Source: DATCHW01 sp036508135 (GTDB taxonomy: Bacteria; Bacteroidota; Ignavibacteria; Tepidaquicellales; Tepidaquicellaceae). Taken from it: DNA of 59,942 bases. The translations under genes were made by a program, and so were the position numbers. Numbering within the stretch: the first letter of the stretch is position 1; each line of letters begins with the position of its first letter. This document shows positions 39,248 through 49,300 of this stretch, in pieces. The notes under the pieces were generated by a model, which was not told the DNA's origin, made no database searches, and worked only from the letters and a program-made list of their open reading frames with translations. The DNA is taken from the NCBI GenBank assembly GCA_036508135.1, contig DATCHW010000026.1:1-59942 (forward strand). The letters run 5' to 3'.

Positions 39248-41509
39248 TTATTTCAATAATAGCATTTTCTTTACAGCCGCATAGTCTCCTGCAATGAGTC
39301 TGTAGAAATACACTCCGCTTGGGAGACTTGCACCATTGAATTCGACTTCATAAGTTCCGGGATTTAGTTTTTCATTTACAAGTGTAGCGATTTCTTTTCC
39401 GAGGATGTCGTAAACTTTTAGCGTTACTAATGGATACCCGATAAAAGCATTCCCGATAAATACGGGACAGGTCGGGTATGACAAAGCCACCGGAATTTCA
39501 AAACGAATCTTTGTTACCGGATTAAACGGGTTTGGATAATTCTGCTGTAAATTATATTTTCCAGGAATTTCGGTAGATATCTTTGTTATCTTCACGTACA
39601 TCTGATTGAGAGTAAAATTAACCGAGTCAATACTTCCGCTTGAAGGAACTGTAACCGCAATACTATCATGTGAGAATCCCATTCTGTCAACAATAAATTT
39701 TATACTTCCGGGTGAAACTGATTGCAAATGAAATATTCCGTTAGCATCGGAAAAACCAAATTTAACAAATGTATTTCCATTCTTTGCATATATTACTGCA
39801 TCTTTCAGATTTCCGATTGCAGAGTTTGCTAATTTGAAAACCCTGCCGTTAACAAAATTAGTTTGTATTGAAGATACCATTCTGAATACAGTAAAATCTA
39901 TATTGTTTAAATTACCCGTTATGGGAATCCTGACAGCATTCTGCCAGTAAATAGTAGAATTATAATAAGTTGGAACGAAATCGAGAGTACTGCCGGATGA
40001 ATTAGGATAAGCACCAATATAAACGGAATCAATCGGTATGTTATTCAATTGATAAGAACCGTCCGTCTGAATTTGAACAGAATCGAGAATCATAATATTG
40101 CCGGTATATGTATCAAGTTTCAGGGCTTTTACGTAACCTGAAGTTACAGGTTGATTATTATCATTATATCTGACGATACCCGATACAGAATAACCAAGTC
40201 CATTATTAAAAAAGTCCTGTATAAAATTTGCACTGCTTACTATTCTTGTAATTGAATTCAGATTGGACGAGCCTCTCGCTATAAATTGTGCGAAATATAT
40301 TCTTTGCGTATCATTTGGATTGACGGTGAAATTATTTGCTCCCATATTCATACTCATTCTCATATCACCGGGACTGAACGGAACTACCGTACCAGTCGAA
40401 TCACCTCCGCAATTATTAATCCATCCTTTAGAGGGTGTCCAGCCAATACCGGATTCAGGTTCTCCTGTAAAGATAAATTTTGTTTTTCGCGGTGGATAGA
40501 ACGAAGGGTCGAGAAAGCATGAGGAATCCATTTTATATCCTTGCATCAGAAGATAATATCCCCTTGGATAAAGTGTAGTATTCCATTCACAGGGCGCATA
40601 AATACTGCTACCTTCTACACGATTAAAAGATGTCTGACCGGTTGGAACTCCATCTATTACAGGTCCTTTTAGGATTTTAAATGCAACTGCAGGTGGTGCA
40701 ACGCCATACACAGGATCGTTATTACTTGAATTATAGCATATCCCCATATTTCTTAAACTATCGCAAGCTATATAGTCATCTACAGCATCACCTAAGTCAG
40801 GGTCACTGAATAAAGTCATAAAAGTTCTTGTCCATGGTGCAGTGGCTTTATTAATTATTTCGTATTTAACGAACTGTACATCTTCAAGACCGGGTGTAGT
40901 ATAAGCCCAGGCAGTAATATGAAATTCTGCGTATAAAGGTGGAAGACCTCCCAATATCTCTCCACCCTCGTGAGGAAAATGAGTAGTATCGAATCCATCT
41001 GTTAAACACATAAATAATGTCTGGTCAGAATTTTTCACTCCGGGTATATCAATACCTGCATCGAATACTCCATTATGATTCACATCATTATAAGGGGCAC
41101 CATAAGGAACCATAAGACCCCAGCTTGCATAATCCGGATTGCTGTTACTGTCACCTCTCGATACCCTGTATATTTTAAAATTCGAATTTGTAACGGGCAT
41201 ACCGTTCTGGCAATATCCGGAAGTAAGCTCTCCTTGATATGTACAAGATGCCGAACTTAAAATTCCATTTAAATAAGCAGCAACAGTTAATCCACTTGTG
41301 AATATTGCTATTTTACCTGAATTTTTTGGCCATTCAAATCCTCCAAGATTTCCACTCGTTGTATTTTGATCGAAAATACCTGTATTCTGAAAATAAGCTC
41401 TAATATTATTTACTTCCAGTTTCTGTCTATAAATAGGAAATTGAGAATAGGAATCACAAAAGAATAATACAAGTAAGAATAAAACAAATAAATATTTTAA
41501 GTTTCTCAT
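39248..41509 (-). CDS. Large secreted protein with T9SS sorting domain
   Basis: 753 residues with a signal peptide (MRNLKYLFVLFLLVLFFCDSYSQ). The N-terminal ~430 residues (for example NNIRAYFQNTGIFDQNT and GGFEWPKNSGKIAIFTSGL, and DVNHNGVFDAG, which looks like a calcium-binding dockerin-like loop) match a type of Ignavibacteria surface protein with no known activity. Then come carboxypeptidase-regulatory-like beta domains (SGIVRYNDNNQPVTSGYVKAL; NGRVFKLANSAIGNLKDAVIY). The C-terminus (LQQNYPNPFNPVTKIRFEIP ... AAVKKMLLLK) is the T9SS type A domain, which carries an unusual in-frame insertion at 39435-39480 derived from a dispersed repeat. Confidence 0.88.
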   Translation of the reverse strand: MRNLKYLFVLFLLVLFFCDSYSQFPIYRQKLEVNNIRAYFQNTGIFDQNTTSGNLGGFEWPKNSGKIAIFTSGLTVAAYLNGILSSASCTYQGELTSGYCQNGMPVTNSNFKIYRVSRGDSNSNPDYASWGLMVPYGAPYNDVNHNGVFDAGIDIPGVKNSDQTLFMCLTDGFDTTHFPHEGGEILGGLPPLYAEFHITAWAYTTPGLEDVQFVKYEIINKATAPWTRTFMTLFSDPDLGDAVDDYIACDSLRNMGICYNSSNNDPVYGVAPPAVAFKILKGPVIDGVPTGQTSFNRVEGSSIYAPCEWNTTLYPRGYYLLMQGYKMDSSCFLDPSFYPPRKTKFIFTGEPESGIGWTPSKGWINNCGGDSTGTVVPFSPGDMRMSMNMGANNFTVNPNDTQRIYFAQFIARGSSNLNSITRIVSSANFIQDFFNNGLGYSVSGIVRYNDNNQPVTSGYVKALKLDTYTGNIMILDSVQIQTDGSYQLNNIPIDSVYIGAYPNSSGSTLDFVPTYYNSTIYWQNAVRIPITGNLNNIDFTVFRMVSSIQTNFVNGRVFKLANSAIGNLKDAVIYAKNGNTFVKFGFSDANGIFHLQSVSPGSIKFIVDRMGFSHDSIAVTVPSSGSIDSVNFTLNQMYVKITKISTEIPGKYNLQQNYPNPFNPVTKIRFEIPVALSYPTCPVFIGNAFIGYPLVTLKVYDILGKEIATLVNEKLNPGTYEVEFNGASLPSGVYFYRLIAGDYAAVKKMLLLK
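39435..39480. repeat. Dispersed repeat inserted in frame in a T9SS sorting domain
   Basis: TACCCGATAAAAGCATTCCC...CGGGACAGGTCGGGTATGAC carries the CGGGACAGG signature of the repeats at 4607-4676, 26467-26487 and about 41690-41730. It codes for TCPVFIGNAFIGYP between FEIPVALSYP and LVTLKVYD, where other sorting domains continue directly. Confidence 0.8.
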
Positions 41510-41559
41510 AAGTTTATATTTTAAGTAATATTAAATAATTTTAATTAATTTAATTCTCA

Positions 41560-41758
41560 AAATGAAGTTATTAAAAATGATAACTCGTCATTTTATCATA
41601 AGCCCTCCATAAAAATTGGAGCCCGCCCAGGCGGATTTTCAAGATTTCTGATTAAGTAATTATTGTTACTTGATCATCAGTCCCGACAAGAAACATTCCG
41701 ATAAAGAACATACGGAACAGGTCGGGATTTCCGATAAAATGACTATCGTCATTTTATC
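41560..41758. repeat. Intergenic repeat cluster
   Basis: Gap between the T9SS protein start and the TrmB-type gene end. It holds AAGCCCTCCATAAAAATTGG (diverged CCCTCC hairpin), TCCCGACAAGAAACATTCCG with CGGAACAGGTCGGGATTTCC, and a perfect 11-bp inverted repeat GATAAAATGAC-TATC-GTCATTTTATC at 41733-41758. The CGTCATTTTATCAT phrase occurs twice (about 41588 and 41748), flanking the cluster as a direct repeat. Confidence 0.7.
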
Positions 41759-41838
41759 ATCAACATTTTTTTAACTGCAATAAATGAAAATATTACAAAC
41801 ACAATTATTCTTGAATAGATTGATTTTGAAGTTTTCAT
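41749..41838 (-). CDS. Possible 29-aa peptide overlapping the TrmB-type gene end
   Basis: ATG overlaps the regulator stop (ATGA), with AAGGA at good spacing upstream. The peptide has one hydrophobic stretch (IIVFVIFSFIAV) and ends AVKKMLMIK, the way T9SS sorting domains end (compare AAVKKMLLLK). It may be a remnant or a coupled small protein. Weak call. Confidence 0.25.
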   Translation of the reverse strand: MKTSKSIYSRIIVFVIFSFIAVKKMLMIK

Positions 41839-42698
41839 ATATTTTCCTTTTTAATAAACTTTTTTTTAAATTCATTTACAGAAAATGACTTCTCCCAGAA
41901 GGCATCAAATACGGTAACCATACTTTCAGCAAAGGGTTTATTTCTTGTGATTATATCAGCCTCGTTGTGTTTAGGAACCGTTTTATCTATGACGTTTATA
42001 TAGACTGTCTGTCTGTCAAATATAGTAATATTAGGAACGGTAGAATTATTTATCCTCACCTGCTCGCCATATTTTTCAAAACCTGTAACTGTCTTTATGA
42101 GGTCTTCAAGTGTTCCCTGCTTCCATCCCTCTTTTGTTTTAAGTTTAAAATCATCAGATGCCTGATAAACAGATTTAATGACTCCTCCATTTTTAATAAA
42201 TTTAACAGCTATACCATCAACTTCATCCGATACGAGATACTCCGGCTTAGTCATAAACAAAACTTCTTTCTTTGCGTTCTTGAAAATCTTTATAAATTTA
42301 ACTTCTCGATGCTGATTATATCCTCTTATCAATTCTACATTTAATTCTTTTTCGTCTTCGCTGTACTTTGATTTATAAAGAGGTTTAAGTTCTTTAAAGA
42401 TCTCCTTTAAACTTTTAACTTCATTTTCTTTTTCAAAATTTATTCTATGTTCTATTTTATCGAAAATTATATCAGGGTCTATAATTTCATATTTCAAAAT
42501 AGTGTTTGTTTCTATTTCATTACAAAATCCTTTTTTTACAAATGCTCTCAGGATTTTGTAAACATCCGTTCTTATAATACGGGCGCTTTCAGCTATTTCC
42601 GAGGCACTCATCAATTTCCCCTGAAGAAGTGCAAGGAATACTTTCGACTCGTATTCTGTAAAACCGGATGCTTTTAATTTGGAGATTAGTTCGTTCAT
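41835..42698 (-). CDS. TrmB-family transcriptional regulator
   Basis: 287 residues. The N-terminal winged helix has the TrmB pattern: LKASGFTEYESKVFLALLQG, then ASEIAESARIIRTDVYKILRAFVKKGF (recognition helix) at about residues 8-58. A coiled-coil linker (about 85-110) leads to a C-terminal ligand/effector domain (ELIRGYNQHREVKFIKIFKNAKKEVLFMTKPEYL ... FDAFWEKSFS), which in the family often binds sugars or other metabolites. It lies between the T9SS protein and the PiT operon on the same strand, but separated from PiT by its own promoter, so co-regulation with phosphate transport is only a possibility. Palindromes in its promoter suggest autoregulation. Confidence 0.88.
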   Translation of the reverse strand: MNELISKLKASGFTEYESKVFLALLQGKLMSASEIAESARIIRTDVYKILRAFVKKGFCNEIETNTILKYEIIDPDIIFDKIEHRINFEKENEVKSLKEIFKELKPLYKSKYSEDEKELNVELIRGYNQHREVKFIKIFKNAKKEVLFMTKPEYLVSDEVDGIAVKFIKNGGVIKSVYQASDDFKLKTKEGWKQGTLEDLIKTVTGFEKYGEQVRINNSTVPNITIFDRQTVYINVIDKTVPKHNEADIITRNKPFAESMVTVFDAFWEKSFSVNEFKKKFIKKENI

Positions 42699-42703
42699 TA
42701 TTG

Positions 42704-42725
42704 TTGTTGTTATAACCTACAACAA
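42704..42725. promoter_or_regulatory. Probable operator 1 of the TrmB-type gene
   Basis: TTGTTGT (42704-42710) and ACAACAA (42719-42725) with an 8-bp spacer, lying between the -10 element and the start codon. A bound regulator would block initiation. Confidence 0.55.
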
Positions 42726-42753
42726 TATTACGAATGCAGATAATTATTGTCAA
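42725..42753 (-). promoter_or_regulatory. Sigma70-type promoter of the TrmB-type gene
   Basis: On the minus strand TTGACA (42753-42748) and TAATAT (42730-42725) are separated by exactly 17 bp, ending about 27 bp before the start codon. Confidence 0.75.
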
Positions 42754-42774
42754 GAGATTAGATTTTGCATAATG

Positions 42775-42793
42775 TTGTATATCGGATATACAA
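42775..42793. promoter_or_regulatory. Probable operator 2 upstream of the promoter
   Basis: TTGTATATC-G-GATATACAA is a perfect 9-bp inverted repeat with a single central base, about 20 bp upstream of the -35 element. This is a typical position for an activator or a looping repressor site. The sequence differs from operator 1, so a second regulator is possible. Confidence 0.6.
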
Positions 42794-42845
42794 AAAAAAT
42801 GTCAATTTTAAATACAATCCCCGTGAGATGTAAAAAGGAGATATA

Positions 42846-44330
42846 TTATTTTGATTCTTTGATCTTAAATGTATCAAAAATAATTTCGAAGCGAGTTTTA
42901 AGGAATTTGTTGAAATATTTATTTACAGGTGTATCCTCCAGATACCTCCAGCCCGGAGATATCGAAGAAAACTCGTTTACGATCTGCCATTTATGTGTGA
43001 AATATTTGCCGTGATATTTTTTAATGTTTTGGATTTGTTCATCAGTAAAATTATCGGGGCTAAGTTTCTGTTTGGCGAGGTTTGAATCAATCAGATAATT
43101 CTCGATTTTTGCTATGGCAAATATACTGTAAAGATATTCTTCTTTCTCAATTCCGATTTCATTTAAACTTTTTCTGAATTCAAACTGCGAGTGGAATACT
43201 TCAAATTTATATTTTGAAAGTGAATCTGTATAAGCGTTTGTCTTTTTTATTTCATTAATAACAGGTTCCGATAATTCATAACTAATAGGAACTACAATTT
43301 TTGCCTGAAATACATTCTGGACAAAGAATAAAAGCACAAAACAAACGACCGCAGAAGCGATGGGCGTAATAATCCAGCCCACACTGATTTTACCAAGAAT
43401 TCTGAAGTTCAGATTTGTAACTCCCTTCGCAACACCTATACCTATAATAGCTCCGACCATTGACTGGGTTATCGATACAGGTACGAGCGGCAGAGCAGGA
43501 AGGTTTAAATTATGTAACAACTTTTCTATACTTTCAGATGAGAAAAGGAACAGCACAATGGAAGAAGCGAGCACGGAAGCAAGAGCCGATACAGGACTGA
43601 GAGTAAAGATTTCTCCGCCGACAGTTTCTATATTTCTTTTTGAATAAGTGAATATCCCCACTGCCATTGCAAAAGCACCAAGCATAAATAACTGATTCAA
43701 AGCCGGTATCGTGAAAATATTTAACACGTTGACGTCTTTAAATGGATTGGAATTTATAAATACTCCGATAACTTTTGCGATATTATTAGCACCAAGACTA
43801 TACGAACCAAAGATGAGGACTAATATCAGAGCCATCCGGGTATAAAAATCAATTTCGAGAATGTGGATATTTAATTTTTTTAGTGAATGTTTTATTAATT
43901 TAAAAATAAGATAAGCAAAGATGCCGGAGATAAACGGATTTACTATCCAGGTAATCACAATTCTTGTCAGTGAAGGAATATCAACCGGGGTAGAAGTGAA
44001 GATACACCAGCCGACTATTGAACCTACAATTGACTGCGAAACAGAAACAGGGTAACCGTTTTTTATAAAGACAAAGACTGTCAAACCGGAAGCAAGAGAG
44101 ACAGTAAATGCTCCTGCTAAAGCATTCACTTCACCAAGTTCGCTGATTGTGTGGGAAGTACCACCGCCGCTTATTACTGCACCAATAACAATGAAAGTAC
44201 TTGCCAGAATTGCGGCAAACCTGAACCTGAGCATCTTAGTGGTTACAGCAGTGCCAAAAATATTACATGCATCATTAGCACCTAACGTCCATCCAAGAAA
44301 TAACCCGCTTATTAAATAAAACCAGATCAA
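42846..44330 (-). CDS. PiT-family inorganic phosphate transporter
   Basis: 494 residues with about 10 membrane helices. The two PHO4 signature repeats are clear: LGWTLGANDACNIFGTAV at the N-terminus (about 13-30) and GSYSLGANNIAKVIGVF in the middle. SVSQSIVGSIVGW and VSITQSMVGAIIGIGVA are the matching helices of the internal duplication. It takes up phosphate with H+ or Na+, or a metal-phosphate complex. A ~120-residue soluble, charged C-terminal extension (about 375-494; NFTDEQIQNIKKYHGKY) exceeds the core transporter and may be a regulatory domain. It begins 11 bp after the DUF47 gene, forming an operon. Confidence 0.94.
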   Translation of the reverse strand: MIWFYLISGLFLGWTLGANDACNIFGTAVTTKMLRFRFAAILASTFIVIGAVISGGGTSHTISELGEVNALAGAFTVSLASGLTVFVFIKNGYPVSVSQSIVGSIVGWCIFTSTPVDIPSLTRIVITWIVNPFISGIFAYLIFKLIKHSLKKLNIHILEIDFYTRMALILVLIFGSYSLGANNIAKVIGVFINSNPFKDVNVLNIFTIPALNQLFMLGAFAMAVGIFTYSKRNIETVGGEIFTLSPVSALASVLASSIVLFLFSSESIEKLLHNLNLPALPLVPVSITQSMVGAIIGIGVAKGVTNLNFRILGKISVGWIITPIASAVVCFVLLFFVQNVFQAKIVVPISYELSEPVINEIKKTNAYTDSLSKYKFEVFHSQFEFRKSLNEIGIEKEEYLYSIFAIAKIENYLIDSNLAKQKLSPDNFTDEQIQNIKKYHGKYFTHKWQIVNEFSSISPGWRYLEDTPVNKYFNKFLKTRFEIIFDTFKIKESK

Positions 44331-44341
44331 CTATTCTAAAT

Positions 44342-44980
44342 TTATAATTCTCTTTTAATTGCTGCAATGGATAACCTGTCGCAAACGTCTTCTGCGGAAT
44401 CTGCAATATTTTCTATATGAAATGCAAAATATCTTATATGAATTTTACTGCTCAATTCAAGATTTTCCATTCTGAAAACCATTCTTTTAATTTTATCCGC
44501 AATTTTATCCGATTCTTTTTCAAAAAACATTACTTTATTAATGTGATCGCGGACTTCATTTATATTTTTAAAATAAGCTCTAACAGCCTGAACCATAGAT
44601 TCTACTGAGGAAACAGCTGAATCTGACAACTCAAGAAAATACTGAGAGAGTTCAGGTAATATCTCGGGAGTCTCAACCGCAAATTGAGACAGAACTTCTT
44701 CAAGTGTGTTCAATACTTTATCGGAATTTTCAATTATACCAAGAACGTCTCCACGATGCTCGGGGATGAGAGTATTAATATATAATTTTGTCTCTATTAC
44801 TCTTCGTAAATTATCTCCTTCACTTTCTGTACGGCTTGCCTCATCAAGTTTTTGATGAAACTCATCCAGTTGTCCCGAAAGATAATATTTTATTCCCTCT
44901 TTAAATATCAATGCTCCCCTCAACACCATATCGAGATACTCGTCTATCTGGAGCTCAATTTTTTTTGTTTTTTTTAACAT
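44342..44980 (-). CDS. DUF47 (PhoU-like) phosphate-transport accessory protein
   Basis: 212 residues, all helical: FKEGIKYYLSGQLDEFHQKLDEASRTESEGDNLRRVIETKLY and MFFEKESDKIADKIKRMVFRM carry the two E-x-x-x-D metal-binding helices of the PhoU/DUF47 fold. DUF47 genes typically precede pit genes, and the product is thought to regulate or assist the transporter, as it would here. It acts in the cytoplasm. It is the first gene of the operon, with the pit start 11 bp downstream. Confidence 0.93.
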   Translation of the reverse strand: MLKKTKKIELQIDEYLDMVLRGALIFKEGIKYYLSGQLDEFHQKLDEASRTESEGDNLRRVIETKLYINTLIPEHRGDVLGIIENSDKVLNTLEEVLSQFAVETPEILPELSQYFLELSDSAVSSVESMVQAVRAYFKNINEVRDHINKVMFFEKESDKIADKIKRMVFRMENLELSSKIHIRYFAFHIENIADSAEDVCDRLSIAAIKREL

Positions 44981-45113
44981 TGTGAATCAAATAAAAAGAT
45001 TTTCAATATATTAATTAAATAAAATTTTAAAACACCGGTTGAAATCATATCTGCTCTTTTTTCCCATAAATACGCAAAAAGTTTTATTTCTTCTGTTGTT
45101 TTTTAAAAGAAAA

Positions 45114-45143
45114 AAAAGAGGGTGATAAAAACCACCCTCTTTT
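45114..45143. terminator. Terminator downstream of the 350-aa T9SS protein gene
   Basis: AAAAGAGGGTG (45114-45124) and CACCCTCTTTT (45133-45143) are perfect 11-bp arms with an 8-nt loop and flanking A/T tracts. It is 21 bp after the stop codon on the minus strand. Confidence 0.9.
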
Positions 45144-45163
45144 AAAAAAATACTTTTAAAAAT

Positions 45164-46216
45164 TTATTTCACGAGCATAAGTTTCTTAGTATCGGTAAAT
45201 GATTTTCCATCGCTATTAACATAGTTCATAGTATAGAAATACATACCTGATGTGAGAGTTGATGCATCAAATTTAACTTCGTAAGAACCGGCATTAAGAT
45301 TCTGATTAACGAGATTTGATACTTCTTTTCCTAAGGTATTATAAACTTTCATTGTTACGAATCCGTTTGTAGGAACTGCAAACCTGATATTGGTAACAGG
45401 ATTGAATGGATTTGGATAATTTTGTGACAATGTAAATTTAGAAGGGACAGTAGTTGTAATATTGTTTACTGAGGTTAAACTTGCCCAGGAATTAGTGACT
45501 CTGATACCATCAATAACTTGAGATGGAGCGGCGGAAGCAGTTCCTTGTCTTATTGCAATCAAATCGATATTTGTTGCATCCGGTATTGTTTCAACCGCAC
45601 TAGTTAAATCTGGCGTCGGCTCACTTCCATTTATTACTGGATTTATAAATAGGTAGCAAATATCATCTGTTGTAGTTGCAGTGTTAAATGTATATTTAAA
45701 TATGATTAAATAAGTAGTATTTAAAGAATAATTAAATCCTGTATATGTTGCTGTTGCAGAATTATTTCTTTTTGAAATTCCAAAAGCGAATGATGTCGAT
45801 GTAGAAGAAGTATCTTTTTTTGCAAATACTTTTGATACAAAGACATTACTCGTTGTGGGTGATTGAATAAAGTGAATAAAATAATCACCCGTTACCTGGG
45901 TACTAGTTACTTTTACCATAAATGCACAATAAACACTTCCATTATCTTGACTTGTAAAAGACTTATTTTCATCTTCTCCTGATATTGTCATAGTTACCGC
46001 GTTACCTATACCTGAACCTATGTAACCGGAATATGTCAATCCCGGGCTTGTAACTGTAATAGGGTTTGTTCCTGAACCACTATGTGATGTCCATCCGTGT
46101 GCTCCTATTGAGTCTCCTGCCGGATAATCAAAATTTTCAATAAATAATGTTTGTGCATTCAGGCTGAAACTGAAAGCGAAGAGGAAAAGTATTACAGATA
46201 ATAGTTTAATTTTCAT
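45164..46216 (-). CDS. Secreted beta-sandwich protein with T9SS sorting domain
   Basis: 350 residues with a signal peptide (MKIKLLSVILFLFAFSFSLNAQ). The body (about 25-245) starts TLFIENFDYPAGDSIGAHGW and looks like a LamG/jelly-roll-like beta sandwich, a common single-domain surface protein in this lineage with no assigned activity. The C-terminal ~85 residues (LSQNYPNPFNPVTNIRFAVP ... FTDTKKLMLVK) are the T9SS type A sorting domain. It is downstream of the first C25 peptidase by 142 bp on the same strand and has its own terminator. Confidence 0.85.
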   Translation of the reverse strand: MKIKLLSVILFLFAFSFSLNAQTLFIENFDYPAGDSIGAHGWTSHSGSGTNPITVTSPGLTYSGYIGSGIGNAVTMTISGEDENKSFTSQDNGSVYCAFMVKVTSTQVTGDYFIHFIQSPTTSNVFVSKVFAKKDTSSTSTSFAFGISKRNNSATATYTGFNYSLNTTYLIIFKYTFNTATTTDDICYLFINPVINGSEPTPDLTSAVETIPDATNIDLIAIRQGTASAAPSQVIDGIRVTNSWASLTSVNNITTTVPSKFTLSQNYPNPFNPVTNIRFAVPTNGFVTMKVYNTLGKEVSNLVNQNLNAGSYEVKFDASTLTSGMYFYTMNYVNSDGKSFTDTKKLMLVK

Positions 46217-46358
46217 AATAAATTATATTTAAATTTTAAAAACATTTTTATTTTTAACGTGAATTATGAATATAAGTCCTTTGAAATTAAATTAAAATGA
46301 TATTTATTTTGAGCGGATTTCCGAGCTGAAATTTGAATTTCAACCAGGATTGGGAAAA

Positions 46359-49300
46359 TTATTTTAGAATGACAAGTTTTTGGATTGATGATTCCTTTTT
46401 AGTATCACCTTCAATAATCAACTGGTAGAAGTAAACTCCGTTTGCCATATATTCCCCTTCATTGTCTCTGCCATCCCAGGAAATCTGATTATTGCCGATG
46501 TTTACGGGCGAAATGATTGTTTTAACAAGTCTTCCTGAAACGGTATAAATTTTAATTTTACACCCGGCAGGATTTGTGGCTCCGGTTAATGTAAATAAGA
46601 AGCTTGTTTCCCCCTTCATAGGATTCGGATAATTCGTTAATTCTTTCAGAAGTAACTCGTTTGAAACGAGAACCGAATACTTAACAGTATCAAATGAATT
46701 TCCATCTGAGGTTTTCATAATAAATTTCAGAATATTCTCTCCGTTTTTCAAATCGGGATAAAAAGTAAGCGATGATTGATTTTGTTTACTTACTTTTTTG
46801 TCGATTCCCTTACTATTTTTATTTGCTAACCGGTCAATATTTGACTGCAGGGAAATATAATTATTGTTAATAAAGACTTTAAAAGCGGATGAATCAGTTT
46901 CGATGAAATTTATATTCTCATCCCCAGAGGATTTTATTACAATTTCAGGTTTTTGTTTAACATACTCATTTCCCTGAAGTTTAACACCATCAGCAAAGAC
47001 TTCAATTCTCTTGCTTATGGGAGGACCATTTTTAATTGCTATATTCACAAATGATGTGTTATTATAATCATAATAATCGTTTTGCTGTCCTAATCCTTTG
47101 ACTTCAAAATAAAGTGTAATGAATCCGTAGAATTTTCTTACATTGGGCGGAAAATAATTAATAGTGAGTAATGCAGATGATGAACTCATACTATCTATTT
47201 TAAGTACACTCCTGAGAGTATCGGATTTTAAAACAACTTTTTCTCCTGTATTCACATAAACGTACCAATTGCTTACAACACCATAGGCATTCGTATAACC
47301 AACGTTATAATAATATGCTTTTACTCTCACTTCGTCCCCGTAACTAATAATGGGTTCCGGAGTAATCAATCTGATACTATCTATTACCAACTCAGCAGGC
47401 GGCTGATAGCGGAACGTAAGAGATTTAAAAAGAGGAGACTGAGTTCCGGAGAGAGTATCGATATTCAACTTTGTAACTAACTTCAGATTAGGATATTGAT
47501 AAGCATTTAGAGTATCGAGTGAAACAAGATTATTATTTGTCAAATTTGTATATAGCAAAACAGTTTGATTATTTCTATCAACTCCATAAACATCAAATGC
47601 GATACTGGAATTTGGATAAATAACCTGATTCCATTGGAAATTTTTCCAGTTCTGAGCAGGACCGATATTACTAACGAGTGAACCTGAGGTGAAAGAGAAT
47701 TGCGGAGACATTTGGCTTATGGATTCAACCCATCCGAGGATTGGACTATATAGATGGTATTGCTCCGCTACCTGTGAATGCTGAGCACCTAAGAACCCAA
47801 TAAAGCTCCATGTATGGAACCAACCGAGGACCGGCAAGCTGTCTGCATAAATACTTCCAAAATCCCTGTATTTCTGCTTAGTTGCAGCATTAAGAGGGTA
47901 ACCTGAAGGAACATATGATGCATTAAGAGTTAATAAATATTGAGTAGAGTCAAATGTGTTTAAAAAACTTAAAGCAGAATCCGAAGATGCTGAAGTTGAC
48001 ATCATAACATTTTTAAATGCCAGAACTTTTCCATCAATCTTTCTTACCTTAAGCATATTTAATCCCGTATTTGTTCCGCCATCCATTAGAAACATATAAT
48101 TATTAACGATAAAATAAGAAGCTTCATAAGCATTCATACCCAAAGACCTGACGAATAAATTACCTGTATATCCGGATAATTTCATATTCCCTGAATCAAG
48201 ACTTATATTACTTATATTATCCTGAAACTGTTTAAAACTTTTTTTATTAATCGTAACGATTGTATCATAATCGGGTACCGAAGGACTATATTTACTGTTA
48301 TCTCGATTTGTATTCGATGAAATATCTCTTGTGTTATTTTTAATACCGGGTTTATAATAAAACTTTTTTATTTCAGACCAGCCTGAACTGTCATTATTAA
48401 TAATCACTAAACTCCTCCAAAAATATAATATATTCGTATCTAAGATGGGGACAGGTGAATAAAATTTTGAGATTACTCCTGACAAATTAGTCTTGAAAAA
48501 AGTCCGCTTAAGAGGAGAATTAAATGAATTAGTCGTATCTAATTCCAATATAACTTTTACTGTATTATTAACAAGATTAATTTGCGGATTAAGTCCGACA
48601 AAAATGAGTGAATCATACCGGATTAAAGAATTATCTATGGGTTTAAGAGGAATAAATGAAGAATTTTTTAAAACAATCGGGAATGAAATTGAATTGTTTG
48701 TTTTAATATCGAGCGGATACCAATTATCAGGATCAAGAACTATGCTGGCTTCGAATAATCCGGTCGTATCAATTTTAAAATTAAAATTCACACTGCTTCG
48801 ATAAGCAAAATTATAAATAACTGTATCTTTTTGGCTATATAATTGATTGAATTTATTCAACCTGAATCGAATTTTACAAGAGTCTGCAAAAGTTCCAAGA
48901 TTCTTCGGATTTACATTTAAGGTTATATTTTCGCCAACAACAGGATAAGGTGTAGAAATATTATAATCGCTTAAATTAATATCAAATTCCGGATGAGTAG
49001 GTAATATTAATTTAGATGCAGGATCTCCGATAAAATTATAACAATTGATAGTATTTCTCACGGGAAAACTTGAAGAATCAACTTTCATAACATTATTGGC
49101 ATATTTAACGATATCCCCGAAATATCTAACGCTATCCTGTGCGAGTGATTGTATCAAATAACCATTAAAATCATTTCCTGAGCCTGAAAAACTCCAACCC
49201 GTAGTCCCGACAAAACCAATTGCTCCACCATTAGCATTGAAAAAGAATGATTCCCCGAAACTTCTTAAATCAGCAGTTGCATCTCTACCTGTAAAACAGG

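Noticed and set aside
42846..42960. A plus-strand gene at 42679-43014 with possible membrane features
   Set aside because: It overlaps the PiT gene and the TrmB promoter, and its sequence is a shadow of both.
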